From: Lineus longissimus
Lineage: Eukaryota; Nemertea; Pilidiophora; Heteronemertea; Lineidae
Direction: 5' to 3'
NCBI RefSeq assembly: GCF_910592395.1
Contig: NC_088313.1
Location: forward strand, 7,752,501-7,816,500
DNA length: 64,000 nt
Made by a program: the position numbers and the translations under genes
Part shown: piece after piece, positions 34,301-49,300 of the stretch
Layout of the letters: each line of letters opens with the position of its first letter
How positions within the stretch are numbered: position 1 is the stretch's first letter
Notes under the pieces: model-generated
What the model saw: only the letters and a program-made list of their open reading frames with translations
Database searches by the model: none
Told to the model about the DNA's origin: nothing

Positions 34301-37300
34301 TCCCCCTAATTGGCATTGACATGATCTAAGTGCCATGCTGTGTTTATCTAGAACCTGATACCTAAAGCTGCGTTCACACTGAATACGTATTGAATGCGCA
34401 TTCCGGAATACGTGCCCCGGAATACGAATCAATGTTAATTCGCATTAATTGGGGTGTTCACACACAACATGCCAATGCGCATTAACCGGTATCGCCGCCT
34501 ATTGGCCATTAGGAGAACGAATCGACTCTCCTGATCAGGAGGCGCAAATGTCACTGCTACAACAGCAACATGGAGATGGATGTCCAACATGTCCAACAAG
34601 ATGAGGAACAGCAACGCCGGCAGATACATTTTATGATAGCTGCTGCTGCAAACATGATGAGAAGGATAGGCCTGAATCGATTGCGCCGGATGGCACGTTT
34701 ACGGGCCTTCCGAGCCCGTCAGCTAGAAGAAAGACGCCTGAGGAGAAATCTACTGTTAATGATTTTGGATGCTTTCGTTTTGAGACTTCAGAATGCCCAT
34801 CAGCCTCAGGTATGTTTTGCGCGTGGTCTACAACATCACACTTCAAGAATAGAGGACTTAACTGCGGAATCCCCACCAATTCCCGAAAAAAGATCGTAAA
34901 GGCTGACTTCAGGGTCTACTAGTCATGGTTTTTGCAGCTCTTTGTCATGCCTGTAGTAGGCCTGCTATAGCATGTATAGTAGGGTATGTCGAGAAGTTTT
35001 CAGCTTGTGCATGCAGGAGAGCCCTACTTAAACATTTTTGTTAACTGGTGTTCCTTTTTATTGCAGGTGCGACGCATGTGGACAAAAGAAAGATCCAGAA
35101 CCTGGTCAGACAGGGTTTTTCGTGGGAATATGTGGCTAGATGAGGATTGGATTGAAAACTTGCGAATGTCCCGTGCAACTTTCGTGTACGTATGTGACCG
35201 ACTTCGTCCTTACATTGAACGACAGGATACACGGATGCGAATGGCTGTGCCAGTGGAGGACAGGGTTGCGTTGACACTGTGGAAACTCGCTACCCCAGGG
35301 GAATTCAGGACTTTGAACCAGTTGTTTGGGCTTGGCCGATCCACCATTTGCACGATTGTCCACGACACTTGCCAGGCCATATGTGAGGTTCTTCTTGCCA
35401 GTTACTTAAAATTTCCCTCAGGGGACAGGTTGACGGAAGTAGTGAATGGCTATGAGGATGTTTGGGGTGTTCCTCAGTGTGCTGGATGTATAGATGGGAT
35501 GCATGTACCTATAAAAGCGCCAACAGAACATCCAGCTGACTACTACAACAGGAAGCAATTCCATTCTATAGTGTTGCAAGGAACTTGTGACTACAAGTAC
35601 TGTTTCACAGACATCTTCTTTGGGTTTGCTGGGCGTGCACATGACGCACGAATACTGGCCAATTCAACACTGTACGAACTTGGTTCCAGTGGTAATTTGT
35701 TACCTGACCGGCCTAGACTACTAGGAGGTGAAAATATCCCACTTTTCGTAATTGGTGACCCAGCGTATCCCTTGTTACCTTGGATAATGAAGCCTTTTGG
35801 GAACAGAGGACGGTTAAATGCCCAGCAGAACCGACTAAATTATAGACTGAGTCGGGCAAGGATGACCATTGAAAATACATTTGGGAGGCTTAAAGGAAGA
35901 TGGAGATGTCTGATGAAGAAGAACGAGTACACGTTGGAAACTATCCACAATGTTGTAGTTGCATGTTGTATTTTGCACAACATTTGTCAAGTGCACAAGG
36001 AGCCATATCGACGACAGTGGCGTGATGAAGTCAGGCGGATAGAGGGTGAAGATCCACTCAGGATGGTTCAGCAAGTAGTCCATCCCCCTAACGCTGATGC
36101 GCTTGCAGTACATGCAAATAATGTCCGAAATGCTCTCATGCGTTACTTCAATCATTGACTGTAGAACAGTGACATGGTCATAACAGAAACATTGATGCAC
36201 ATCATTGACACAAGACATTTTATTACATAACATTTTAATGATCAGCAGTGATTCATAAGCGTATGAATAAAGTACAAAAATATTGTGAAATTCAATTTAG
36301 TTTTTTTTCTAATTATGGAACTACAACTTTAAATCTACATATTGCCCCCCAGCTTGACCAACAATACACAACAGTGGTGGGGATCACTGGAATGTCATAA
36401 TTTTGAAGACTAGTTAAGAATTGCACTAAATTCTGGCATGCCCTCCCAAAATGGCTAGAGTTTGACCTGACTTGACTTTCACTCATTATTATTCAGTACA
36501 TCAAAGCTGGACCTGAGTGTTTCGAACAAGCCTCTGCGTTCCTCGTTTTCTGCAACAAGGGGTTGCATCGGTAATAGTGGTCGCTGAGGCAGCTGTCCCA
36601 ACAAATTTGGCATCTGTGGCTGCATGTTTGGGGGTGACAGAGGGACAGGTCGAATTGGCATCTGCATTGCTGGACCAGCTGTTGGACCTGAAACAAAAGC
36701 GTTGTACAATATAAATGAGCTTTGTTGCAGATGCATGAGGGCAACCAAGGAAATTCCATCCTCACTACATGTATATTTCAAATCAACCATGCACCTTAAT
36801 ATCAATAGCCCATGATTTCAGCCTCGGAGTGACAATTGGATGGTATAAGGATGTACCTGTGCCATAGCCAGGCATGACCGGTTGTGAGAAACTGCTCATC
36901 ATCAGCCTCATCATCTCCATCTGTTGCTTAAATTCGTTGGCCCGCATCTCCCTCTCCATGGCAACTTGTCTTTCCATTTGACGATCTTGATACTCATAAA
37001 AGCGATCGTCAGTCTTCTGGACTACGTTGCTTATGGCATCAATCATGGTTGTGTCCTCTGACTTCCGCTTCCGTTTGGTCTTGGGCGGCTGAAAATCTGA
37101 AGAATTTTAACATGGTTTAGCTTGATGCAATTTAGATCACTGCAAGGCTGATCTCGGCTAACAATTCATAGCAAAAAGGCTGGGGGGGGGCTACCTGTTA
37201 GTTCAGTCAGCATTCTGATAATACATTTCTGGGTGGGTCAGTTATTCTCAAGATTTGATTGACATCCTACTTAAGATTGGCTGAACCTGAGTAGTCAGGC

Positions 37301-40300
37301 AAGAGAAATTCTTCTTTTTTTTAATGTCTTGGCTTATTTTCAGGAGAGAAGGCAAACCTTTCATCACAGTGTCATATTCAATTAATTTTGTTTAAAATAT
37401 TTACCATTGAGGATGGTCTTCTTCTCAGTCTTGTCATCGTCTCTCTTCACTACCGGTACCCCTGGTTTGGCTTTGTTCCGCTTGTCTTCCCCTGCTTCGG
37501 TCTGTTTGACAGTGACTCTGGTCTTTCCTGGGCCTGTAAAGACCGGGATGTAGACAATAAAACTGCTGATCCTGGCACTAGCAATATGTAAATTGGTTCT
37601 GCTCTAAAGTTGGTAGTTTTGACAGTAGGCCTACAGCACTGATCAGTGTATGTAAGAAATCCTACTGTCACTAGTAACATGTAGCCTACCAAAGTGTCAT
37701 TACATGTAATTTCTTGTACATGAATTAGAATTTAACTGAAAGTTGGCGGACTTCCAATTCAATAATCTTACACAGCGGTACCGGTATAGGGATCCATCCG
37801 TCCATGGTGTCCAAAGGTGAGTATGTCTATGACAAGATGACAAGCCTTAGATCAACACTTTACTTACGATTTTCTTTTGGCCTAGTGTTCGGCGTGTTAA
37901 TCTGGGGTGTCGGCGGGGGTGGAGTTAAAGTCAAAGGGCGTATCCCATCCAGTGCATCATTCTCCTCGCCCGGGTCAGTGATGGCACCGTCGTCTTGGTC
38001 AAGTTGGCCTAAGTCGATGCTATCTTCATCGCTCTCATCCATCCATCGCCTAGTCACAGGTGGGGAAGCGTTGCCGGCGCCCTCATCAATCCTTCGCCTA
38101 GGCAAAGGGGTGTGCCTACCGGTTCCAGCAGCCATGGCAGCAGTGTCGATAACACGCGCAGGGTCTGTGATGGGCCTGTTCCCCAAAATTTGGTCCATCA
38201 TGTCATAAACCCTATTCAACAAACGCGTGTGCCCTGACTTGCCATTTATCTTCTTGTCTCTGTAATAATCAGTTCTCAGAGCTTTCATTTTAGTACGACA
38301 CTGCTCTGCAGTGCGGTCGTACCCCTGAAGATTCAGAAGTTCAGCCACTCGTTGGTATATGGGGAGGTTTCGATGAACTACCCCGAGTTGGGCCTCAATA
38401 TCCTCCTCAAGCCAAATGGAGATTAGCTCATCCACCTCGGCATGAGCCCACACAGCCCCTCTATTCGCCATTGAAGAGAAAAAGCTGACAAACGGAAGAA
38501 ATCTGACACTACATGCACTATTGACAACGAAATGACAGATCATGCGTTCTCCATGTGCTAGAACGGAAATAACATAATGCGCATGGGCACAGGAGGGCAG
38601 CCTTGTTAATGCGCATTGAGTTGTTCACACCGAATGCGTATCGGGCGATCCGAATTCTGATGCGAATTCAATACGGTGCTGGAACCGTTTTCGATAAACC
38701 GATTTGGCATCATTCCAAAACGATTTCAGTCTGAACAGTTAATACAAATTCAGGTTTTAATTCGTATTCAATTCGTATTAAAACGCTAGTGTGAACACAT
38801 CTTAAGAAGTGTTCCGACTTCCTCACCACCATCGACTGCAAATGACTGTAGCTCCACCCCCTTTTCTGTCAGTCATATTCAAAATACGACAGTTATAAAA
38901 GTGAAAATTGCTTATATCACATGATTGGGTGGATCTTGATCATTAGGCTTTGGTATGCTGGGAGGGGGTATGTTCATGAAGGTGAGTGACAAGTTTCAGG
39001 TCATGTTGTGAAGTTTAGGAAGAGATAATTGGAATATTGTCTTTCAAACCGTTTGAGGTCTGGGTTAACTGGTGACCTAGATGTGATTGCGAGGGTGACA
39101 GCTGATCCACTATTTATACCCGATGCACGGCCTTTAACATGTTGTTAACCACCATACACACTGTGGCGGCGATGCACTTCTCAGCTTAGGATCATCCATG
39201 TAAGAGACAGTCACATCCATGAACAGAAGACGAACGACGTGTCTAAAGATCCTTCTCTTTAGTTTAATAGCATATCACCGTGTAGTTTTGTCAAGTACAG
39301 CAGATTCACAGTTACAGGTACATCTTTCGACTGACTACATCAGGTTCACGTAAAAACTGAAAATACAAAATGGGAAGGACTCCTTAGTCTTTTTAGCAAA
39401 TAACCAAGAACATCGGAGATGCCAGACAAGATATAGATGTACAATGTAAGTGTACATGAGCGTGAAGACAGGTTGTGACAACCCAGCGTCCCAGGTTGTG
39501 ACAATGTCTCCACCAAAAACTTCACCCCAAAGTAAGCCAAATTATCCCCAAAATCCCAGGACATCAGCTTAATTTGTCTAACATCTCCACAATGAATATA
39601 TAAAGGCTACAAAGTCCAGCTAGCAGGACACAAGAATTAGACAACTGGAAGACACCACCACAAGGTGCTGCCACCTGAGAACACTCAACGGTGCTAAGGA
39701 GAAAGTCTTCACTCCAATATGCAAAGACAAATAACTCTGTCAGACTAGCTTTTAAATGGGCTACAAAGGGACACAATGTCCTCTCTAAAACGCTGATATG
39801 AAAAACATTGCACGTGGCCACGATTTTGATACTACAATGCCTTGACATTGGGCGTGGTAGATAGGTACATGTGTCTTAACCTTTTACAAGACGTCTGCTG
39901 TCGTTGGACACAGTTTTACAGCACTGATCTAATTATTTTGGGCAAATTATGCCACTTGATGTTGCTATACATATTCATCTTGACATACCTCTGTTTTAGG
40001 CTACTCTTTTCTGAACAATTAGCCTTAAATTTGACTTCTTCTACATCGGCAAAAACCGCAAGGTTTTGTACCGGGAAAACACAATGGCGGAAAGCGCACG
40101 GGCTAATATAGGTTGCGCTGACATCAACAATAATTAAAGGCAATATGTCGCGATGTGGCTCTCCAACATTACTTAAAGGCGATATGCCGTAACATGGCTC
40201 TCCTAAATTGTCCTATCAATTTACACTACTGAAGTGTCCTCATAATAACAACGAAAATATCTCACAAAGACGAGGGGTTAATGTCCTTTAACCCTTGGCT

Positions 40301-43300
40301 GAAATGTCACACTATCAAAAATAGTGAAAACCTCGGAATGTTAAATTGTCACAAATGCAGACAATTCAACCCAAAAAACACTTCGGCAAGCTTGAGCAAG
40401 TCGTACTTCAAAATGAACCTACCAAACTTAGCATAGAATATACCCAATGCCAAACCTGGCGCTCTGAATCCCCATGACCATGACGATACAGTATGCGACT
40501 TGCACAAGACTACCCATGCAAAAATGGAGGAAATCACTTGAGCTATTCCTTGAAAGAAACAATATCTGCTCCTGTTTTCCAGTTCCACCATAGAATACAC
40601 ATTCCAACATATGAATTTCAAACTGAACGTATCCACAGAACTTAGAGTAGCTTGAAAAACCCACACTAAAGGGCTAAATGAACTTGTCCACCTTTGAATC
40701 AGCCTGCATCAGTCAATCTGGAAAGAGCCCAATTTTAACACAATGCGCTTTAGAAGAAAAAACACAAAAACCAAAATGCTGGGTTAACAACCAGCTTGAT
40801 GACCAAAACAACACCAAATGTTTTGTACGGGCTACTCGTCCAAATTCACCACTACAAGCATCCCAAAGATAGGATTTCACAGTCGCGACAGTATAGCACA
40901 ATCCCAGGCTTCTCCGTTCGGGAATCTCGGGTCTGTCAATTATCAGTCCCAATTGTCCGTATTATCCTCAACAACAGATGGCGTAGCTGGTTTCAGCAGC
41001 AAGATCAACTTGTGAACAGGGCGATCCAAAACTGACTGTCCAGCCTGTATGCGTGCCTTCCTAACGAGTCCGTCCTTCCAAGGAAACGTCTCCAATACTC
41101 TCCCCATTTGCCAGTTACACCTTGCGACTCCGTCATCGATAACCAACACGATGTCACCTATGGCCAGGCTTGGCCACGACTTGGTCCATTTTCTCCTTTC
41201 CTGTAGTGTTGGCAAGAATTCCTTCCGCCAGCGAGACCAAAACTCGTTTGCTAGATATTGTACACGCCTCCATTGGCGACGGCAGTAGATGTCGTTTCGT
41301 TGAAAGTTGCCTGGCGGCGGCATGATGACCCTTGTCTTCATTGTAAGCAGCTGGCTGGGACTTAATGGCTCCGGTGTGTCAGGCGAGTTGGTATCTACAC
41401 ACGTCAATGGGCGACTGTTTACGATGTCTTCAGCCTCAACCATCAATGTTCGCAGCATTTCGTCATCCAATTGGTCTCCGTGAGTAACAAGTAGTGCAGA
41501 CAGCGCGTTTCTAGCTGATCGGATCATCCTCTCCCATACCCCACCCATATGACTAGAATGGGGTACGTTCATCTCGAACTTAATCCAATCACATCCATCT
41601 AAGAGTAAGCGTCTCCTCACCCCGTCTTCATCCATTTCTGCCAGAGCTGCAGCCAACTCACTTTTGGCGCCGACAAAATTCATTCCTTGGTCCGATCTCC
41701 AAAGCCTTACGGGGCCACGGCGACACACGAATCTACGATATGCATTTAGGAAGGAATCCGTACTCGGCGAGTTAGCTGTCTCGATATGTATGGCTCTCGA
41801 GCTCAGACAGGTTAACAAGACTCCATATCTCTTTGGATCACTCCGGCCCTGACGAACAAGGAAGGGGCCAAAATAATCGACTGCGGCGTAAGTAAATGGT
41901 GGAGCTTCTTTCATGCGATCTTCAGGAAAATCGGCCATCTTCTGACCCAAGGGGGGTCCTCTCAGCTTACGACAGATGACACATTTACTCAGACAGGACG
42001 TGATGCTGGATCTTACAGATGTTATCCAATATCCTTGGACTCGGATCTCATTCAGAGTCATGTTGCGACCTCCATGACCGGTCCTTTTGTGGAAATGCCG
42101 GACTATTACCCTGGTGATGTGACTGTCTTTAGGCAGCAGGACTGGATGTTTGACTCCCCTCGGAACGTTAGCTCTTCTGATCCGTCCACCGACTCTGATG
42201 ATGTCATTTTCATCCAGATAAGGGTCAAGTCTGTACAAGCTGCTGCTTTTCTTCAGAACTAAGTCTCGCCTCCTGCAACTGTCTCGGTTTGTGGACCCCT
42301 TCTGGTCAGCATTGTCGTCTACAGCCTTAATTCCTCGAAGAATGGGCATTTCTTCAGAGTAAGCCTCAGCTTGGACTGTCTTAAGGATCAACATCTCAGC
42401 TTGAGAGATTTCTTCAGCTGTCACTGGCTTGTATGTAGAAAACCTTGCTGTCCGATTAAGCAACCTCTCCTTGAACTTCAGGCAGACAGCGACAGCTCTT
42501 TTAGCCTTGTACCAACTTGAGAATCGCTGCAATCTTGGGAGTAGACCTATGTCAGCTTCAATTACAGCTCCAGTTGCCAGGGTTGTCATCTTCTTGATCT
42601 CTGGATCCCCTTCACCAAGGTTGTCAATCTTGCAAGGACTGAGTGGCTTCAAAGTGGAAAGGAAGGCTGGCCCTTTCCACCACAGCTGGCTGTCGATCAA
42701 CTCTCTGGCGTTTGCTCCTCGAGATGTGAGGTCGGCTGGGTTGTTGTCGGTTGCGATGTGCCTCCATTGCTCCACAGCTGTATTGTCCCTGATCTTCTGT
42801 TCTCGATTTGCTACATATATATGAAAGCGCTTGGCGTCATTTGCGATGTATCCCAAGACAACCATACTATCAGTCCAAAATACTTCTGTAAGGTCTTCAT
42901 ATTGCTAATTTTGACAGATGTTACTGCGGCAGTAAGCTCGAGCCTTGGAACTGTAATGGGCTTTGACGGAACGACTCTGGATTTGGCCATGACCAAGTCG
43001 ACATTGTTGTTTTCATCGATCTAAAGGTAGCTGCATTGCCCATATCCGACCAAACTAGCATCGGAAAAATGATGCAACTCGACTGTCTTGACTTCACCAA
43101 AATTTTCAGGCTTGTAGCATCTTGGTATTTCTAGGCCAGCCAGGATCATGAGTTCTTGCCTCCATCTCTCCCATTCCATTTTGATTTCCTCTGGCAATGG
43201 GTCATCCCAATCTGCGCCGCTACTGCACAATCCTTGTAAAATCCTCCGCCCCACCAGTACAAGTGGCGACACCAGTCCAAGGGGGTCGAAGACCGAGCTG

Positions 43301-46300
43301 ATACTAGATAGAATCCCTCTTCTTGTCAACGGCTTGTCTTGGAGCTGGATTTGAAAACGAAAGGCATCGGACTGGATGCACCATTCTACTCCCAAAGTCC
43401 TCTCAACTGGCAGATCGTCTTGCAGCAGATTGACGTGTTGAAGATTCTTTGCCCTTTCTGCAGCAGGGATGGTGTCCAATACTTCTCTCTTATTAGATGC
43501 AAATTTGTGCAGACGAAAACCTCCTTCCTTACAGAGTTGGCGGCTTGAATCGATTAACTCCTTGGCTGACTTGGTTGTTGGGACAGACCGGATACCATCA
43601 TCAGCGTAGAAACTATCTCTTACAAAATCGGCAGCCTCTTTTCCGTGTTTTTCTTCGTACTTGTCTGCTGTGGCCTTTAGCGCATAATTACAACATCCAG
43701 GGGAAGATGTGGCTCCAAATACATGGACTGTCATCCTGTAGTCGGTCGGCTCTTCTTCTAGCTGCCCGTTCTTCCACCATAGAAAGCGAAAAAGGTCTCT
43801 ACTATCTTCTGCGACAGATACCTGGTGATAGAAAGCCTCAATGTCACAGGTGAAGGCCACTGGCTCCTTCCGGAAGCGACAAAGTATGCCAGTAAAATTG
43901 TTTGTGAGATCAGGACCCTGAAGAAGGTTTCTGTTGAGTACTTGTCCTTGATATGCAGCGCTGCAGTCATAAACAACTCTGAGTTTATCTGGCTTCTTGG
44001 GATGAAGTACACCATTGTGTGGAATGTACCAGACTTGGCCTGTAGGGGTCTCCTTGGGAGCTGGTTCGGCATAGCCCTTCACAAACAAGTCCTCCATAAA
44101 ATCAACATACTTTCCCTTATATGCTTCATCACGGCGTTTCAGACCATTTAAGCGCCTTACAGTGAGCTGTCTGTTGTTGGGCAGGACCATGTTGTCATCC
44201 TTCAGTGGAAGGGGCAGCTGAAAATGTCCGTTTTCTAACTGCTGTCGTCCATCTCGTGCCTTGGATAGAAATTTTCTATCGTCACAGGACATCTTCTCTT
44301 CGGAGTCGTCTTCATGAAATTCTCGTTCAAACCACTCACTAAGTACAATTGGACTTTTCTCCTTGCCTTTGGTTCTGAATGCAAAGTGACAACTGCCTTC
44401 TTCAGTACTGATTGATCTGCAGGCGGACTCTATTTGGCTTTCATCTTCACAGCTGCAGTCAAGGATACCAATGACTCCCCAACCAAGATCGGTCAAAATG
44501 GCATAGGGGTCATTGTCTCCTCCTGGGACAACATATCTAGGTTTCATGAGTCGAGGGCAGTTCATCCCAACAAGCAGGCCGATTTCAATGTCTTGATGAG
44601 GATGAAGCTTGTCTGCTATCTTTGCCAGGTGGGGAATTGTTCTCAAAGTGTCAGCTCTAGGTATCTGCCCATGTGTAGCAGGTATTTTGTCTCTGGTGTA
44701 GGTAACTGGGAGGCCTACATCCAAATTGCGATCAACATCCATTACTCGGAGGCCTGTGACCTTAGTAGACTTAACAGTGGCTTCAGCTAACATGGTTGTT
44801 AGCCTGAGGGTAACATCACATCCTTTAACATCTAGGGTTCTGGCTGTATTCTCAGAGACGAAACAAGTGTCGGACTGTGGGTCCAAGAGGGCGTAAACGT
44901 CGACTGTTCTTCTTGGATCCTTCTCGTGATACATGGTGACAGGTAGGATTAACGAATGAGAGCACCTGTGTCCTTGTTTTACACAGTTAGTGTTAGCGTT
45001 ATCTGGGGCAACGCCTGTCTGAGGCATTGCTACCGCATTGTAATCGTGCAGTACAGTTGGATGCAGTTTTGAGCACACCTCACATGTCAGCTTTGTTTTA
45101 CATGTGGCTCGACGGTGTCCGAATCTCAGACAGCCATAACACAGGGCCTTATCCTTGAGTGTAGTTTTTCGCTCGGTCAGAGACATTGCTGCAAAGGTTG
45201 GACACGTGGCGACTCCATGGGGATTACTGCATACAGCACACTTGCGGGCCTTTGGCTTAGGCTTCTGACTGGTCTGTTCTGATTTAGGCTGCGGCTCAGT
45301 TTTTGACGATTTTGCAACTGTTGACAAAGTCTTCGACTTGAAATGGTTTGCGGTCCCCTTTGCCTTGTCTGGTTTTCCACTGCTGTCCTCCCCTCTTAGA
45401 CTGACTGGACTGCATGCGATCCGCGCTTCCTTTACGATGAAGTCACAACTTGGGTAGGATGGATCATCTTTGCTCAGCCTTGTATCAACAATCCTGCTCC
45501 ATCTGTCCACAATATATCGTGGGAGTTTGCGAAGAATCTTCTTATTCTCATCTGGGTTGTTAAGTCCATCTAGGTAACGGATTGAGTTCATTGCACTAGC
45601 ACAACTTGTCAAGAAGTCGGCGAACTTCCTCAACTCCCTACCATCTCCCGCCTTAAGATGAGGCCAACTGTCAATTCTTTGCTTGTAGGCTTCTGCTGTT
45701 ATGAATTTATTTCCGTACCTTTCCTTTAGGAGCGACCTTGCCCTCATGTATGCATCTGCGGTGCCTTGAGAGAGCAGACCTCGAATAGCCTCCTTTGCTT
45801 CACCTCCCGTATATTTACTCAGGTAGCGTAATCGCTGTGTCACTGAGGTAACACAAGCTTCGATCATGGTCTCAAATGACGAGTTCCATAGCGGATATTG
45901 AAGAAGATCACCCTTGAAGACTTCTGGTTCAACTTTTGGCAGGTGGTCCCGACGTTGCGATTCGGTAAGGATTTCGGCTAACTTGGCGATACTCTCATCT
46001 GCTGCACCAACTCCTTTCGATTCAGAGTCTTGACTGAGAGGATCTCTAGAGGGTGTGAGCCTCTCTGGCTCAGGCTCAGGCGTTGGCTGTGGTGGCAACG
46101 CTGACGGCTTTGACCGTCTTGGAGTGGGTGTGGGCCTCTCTGGCTCAGGCGTTGGCTGTGGTGGCAATGCTGACGGCTTTGACCGTCTTGGGGTGGGTAC
46201 TGGGCTCCACCCATCGTCACTCAACATGGTAAAGTTCTTTATTAAGAATTCACCGTATTCTACGATAAGAGTCTTGAACAGAGTTTTTACTGTGGCGGCG

Positions 46301-49300
46301 ATGCACTTCTCAGCTTAGGATCATCCATGTAAGAGACAGTCACATCCATGAACAGAAGACGAACGACGTGTCTAAAGATCCTTCTCTTTAGTTTAATAGC
46401 GTATCACCGTGTAGTTTTGTCAAGTACAGCAGATTCACAGTTACAGGAACATCTTTCGACTGACTACATCATGTTCACGTAAAAACTGAAAATACAAAAT
46501 GGGAAGGACTCCTTAGTCTTTTTAGCAAATAACCAAGAACATCAGAGATGCCAGACAAGATATAGATGTACAATGTAAGTGTACATGAGCGTGAAGACAG
46601 GTTGTGACAACCCAGAGTCCCAGGTTGTGACAATGTCTGCACCAAAAACTTTCACCCCAAAGTAAGCCAAATTATCCCCAAAATCCCAGGACATTAGCTT
46701 AACTTGTCTAACATCTCCACAATGAATATATAAAGGCTACAAAGTCCAGCTAGCAGGACACAAGAATTAGACAACTGGAAGACACCACCACAAGGTGCTG
46801 CCACCTGAGAACACTCAACGGTACAGTCAGTTGGCCGCGCCCCCATTTCCACGTAATTCTCTCTGCGCTATGACGTCACTGCATATCATTACGAGCTCAT
46901 TATCGAGTACATTTAGGCGTGAAAAATATGAAGTCGGAAATCGATCCTAAACTTGCCAAAATCTTTCTGAATGACATGTAAACGGAACATATTATTCTGG
47001 ATGAAACATTAAATAGTAGTTTCATTAAGAAAAAAGTATAAAAAGTCCTGAGGTTTGCTGTTTACGTGACTTTGAACAGCGGTCGTCGCCCGAAAATTTG
47101 CAATTTTTTCACGTAATTTTGTTGAATAAATGCACCTAACTCATCAAAAACATCGCGCGTGCTCAGAAGTAATGACTGATATTTATTGTTATATGTATCT
47201 TTGACTGAATAACACGATAGTAAAAATGATTATTTCTGTCGCACGGCTGGAAAATACGTTTAAGTTGCCTCCGATTTTTGTCAGAAAATGTTGCAGCCGG
47301 ATTTAGGTTCCGACCACACCCGAAGTTGAGCCGAAGAGGCCCGAACACTAGGATCGCCACCATCGCTACAAAACGTGTTCTAGAATACTGATTATGAAAT
47401 TTGTCCAATAGCCCATCCTGCCGTCCCATCCCTCCTTTCATGAGACCACCATTGCCCAAATTTAATGACAAAATGATGCAAAGAAGAAACTTAACATTAA
47501 AGATAACTAATCCTCTCTTCGTTAGTGAAACGCTAACATTGAAACAAGAACACCAATAACAAACAGACAGTCAATTGTTGAAGGGTGTAAAACACAATGC
47601 CAAATTCAAATTCTTGCAAGTGGTGCTGTTGAACTTTTCAAGTGGAAGGAATCAAACTTATTTTCATTCGTGACGTTATTTGCTAATGATTGTTTACACC
47701 ATTCAACAGCTTGACATGTTCATCAAACCCGATTCACTGGAGAAGTGAAAGTATTAGCTGAAAGATAAAGCAGATTTTTCCTGAATGACAACAGCATGGA
47801 TGTACAATTACAACAGTCAAATTGATGACAAACTTCAAGTAAACCAATCACAATCTTGCAGGAAGATGTCCTGTAATAGGCTAAGTTTACACCTTTAACA
47901 CTGGCATTGGTCATGCTGCTCAAACTACATTCTTTATCAGCTTTTTGGTATTATCTTTTACTGATACAGCAACTCTAAAAATGAGATGATGGCAAGTTCT
48001 GTGTGCGATGTCTGGCACAAAATAACTCTTGTGGGGGTACTGATGAGGCTATTCCCGGCTTTATAAGCATCATTGATCGCTTGGAAGCCCGTTCAGACCC
48101 AGGCCAGGGTCAGGGAAAATAAACTATCCATCCAAAGGTCGTCCAAAATTACCAGACAATGCCTATTATTGAGCCATGTCACCTGGTAGGCCCTGGTGTT
48201 TTGGACCGTGAAGATCCACATTGTAATGTGTATATGATTTCTTTTCCTGAACTATGGCAGCCTTTTACAGGCAAATCTGGCAAAAAAGTGCCTAAACATA
48301 GGCAACTAAAATTACCAAACAAACAAAAGATATATCATTATGAGAAAGTTTATTTTCACAGAGGATATACAGAGAAATTTCTGAAGAATCAGCCGGATTG
48401 CCCAACAGTAGTAGTAGACATCTCAGTCACCTGGATCTTTTCGGAAGTGAAGCATCATGGCTCATGCTTTTCTGTTTGAGCACATCCACACAAATCGATA
48501 GTATTCCTGGTCAATATCAATGACGATATGGTGGAACACATGACATACCTCCAGTCTCATAACATAACATAACACCCACTCAGTCACTGTCGCTCTGACA
48601 TTTCTGACGACTATTCTACCAGTAGCTTTATCAAAAGGCTCAAAATCATCTGGTCATTTGGCCACAAGTTGTAGAAATTATAGTCAGACTAAGCATATTC
48701 ATCAACAGAACTCAAACAGGCTACCATCATGCCATTCTCACTTTTAACCTCAATTTTTTTGAGACACACTGTGCATTAAAATATTTTTACAATATCGCGT
48801 CGTGCACGCAATTGCCGCGAAAAACGGCTTGATTAACATCACGTGATCCAAAACATCATAAATATTAATGAGATTTCTTCGAAAAATCACCAAATTAAGT
48901 GCCAAAAAAGAAATATTTAGGAAACCGGGTGCTCAAATGTTTTAAAAGATATGAATTCATTTAGGATTGGTCAACCACTTCGCAAAAAATCAATTTACCA
49001 AATATCGCCGCAAAGCTGGAAAATATCTTTGAGTGAGGTATGTTCAGCGAAGATTGCGAAAATATAAACTTTCGAAAAATTGATCAAACTCGGTTGATTT
49101 TGCTTAGAATTTGATGAAATAAACACCAATTTTTTCTTTCAATAACTAACAATTTCGCCATCTTTGATCAATCGCTCTCCCCGAACAGTCGTGCATGCTA
49201 CAGAGGTTTTAGTCTCTGCCACAAATATGGCGCGAGTTAGTATCAACTTTTTACCGATAGGTGACAGTAGCAGCGCAACGCAGAGAGAAACGCTCTTTTG

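Larger units (their letters stand above)
34366..38802 (+). mobile_element. PIF/Harbinger DNA transposon (Harbinger-2), 4437 bp, apparently autonomous
   Basis: Inverted ends AGCTGCGTTCACACT (34366) and, inward from 38802, AGATGTGTTCACACT, flanked by TAA at 34363-34365 and 38803-38805, the preferred TWA target of the superfamily. Subterminal regions are full of TGCGCATT and AATACGTATT-like repeats in both orientations. It carries a two-exon transposase on plus and a four-exon Myb/SANT gene on minus, facing each other, both with intact frames after splicing. It sits in intron 5 of the KDZ-like gene. Confidence 0.93.

Noticed and set aside
34986-35066. Transposase start at 34986 as a 390-aa single-exon gene
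   Set aside because: The first 27 residues are intron; a GT-AG intron joins exon 34570-34809 to 35067 in phase 0 and gives a proper N-terminus.
47163-47471. 102-aa minus-strand frame inside the 2.5-kb DNA element
   Set aside because: No domain, poor composition, and no splice context; not distinguishable from chance.
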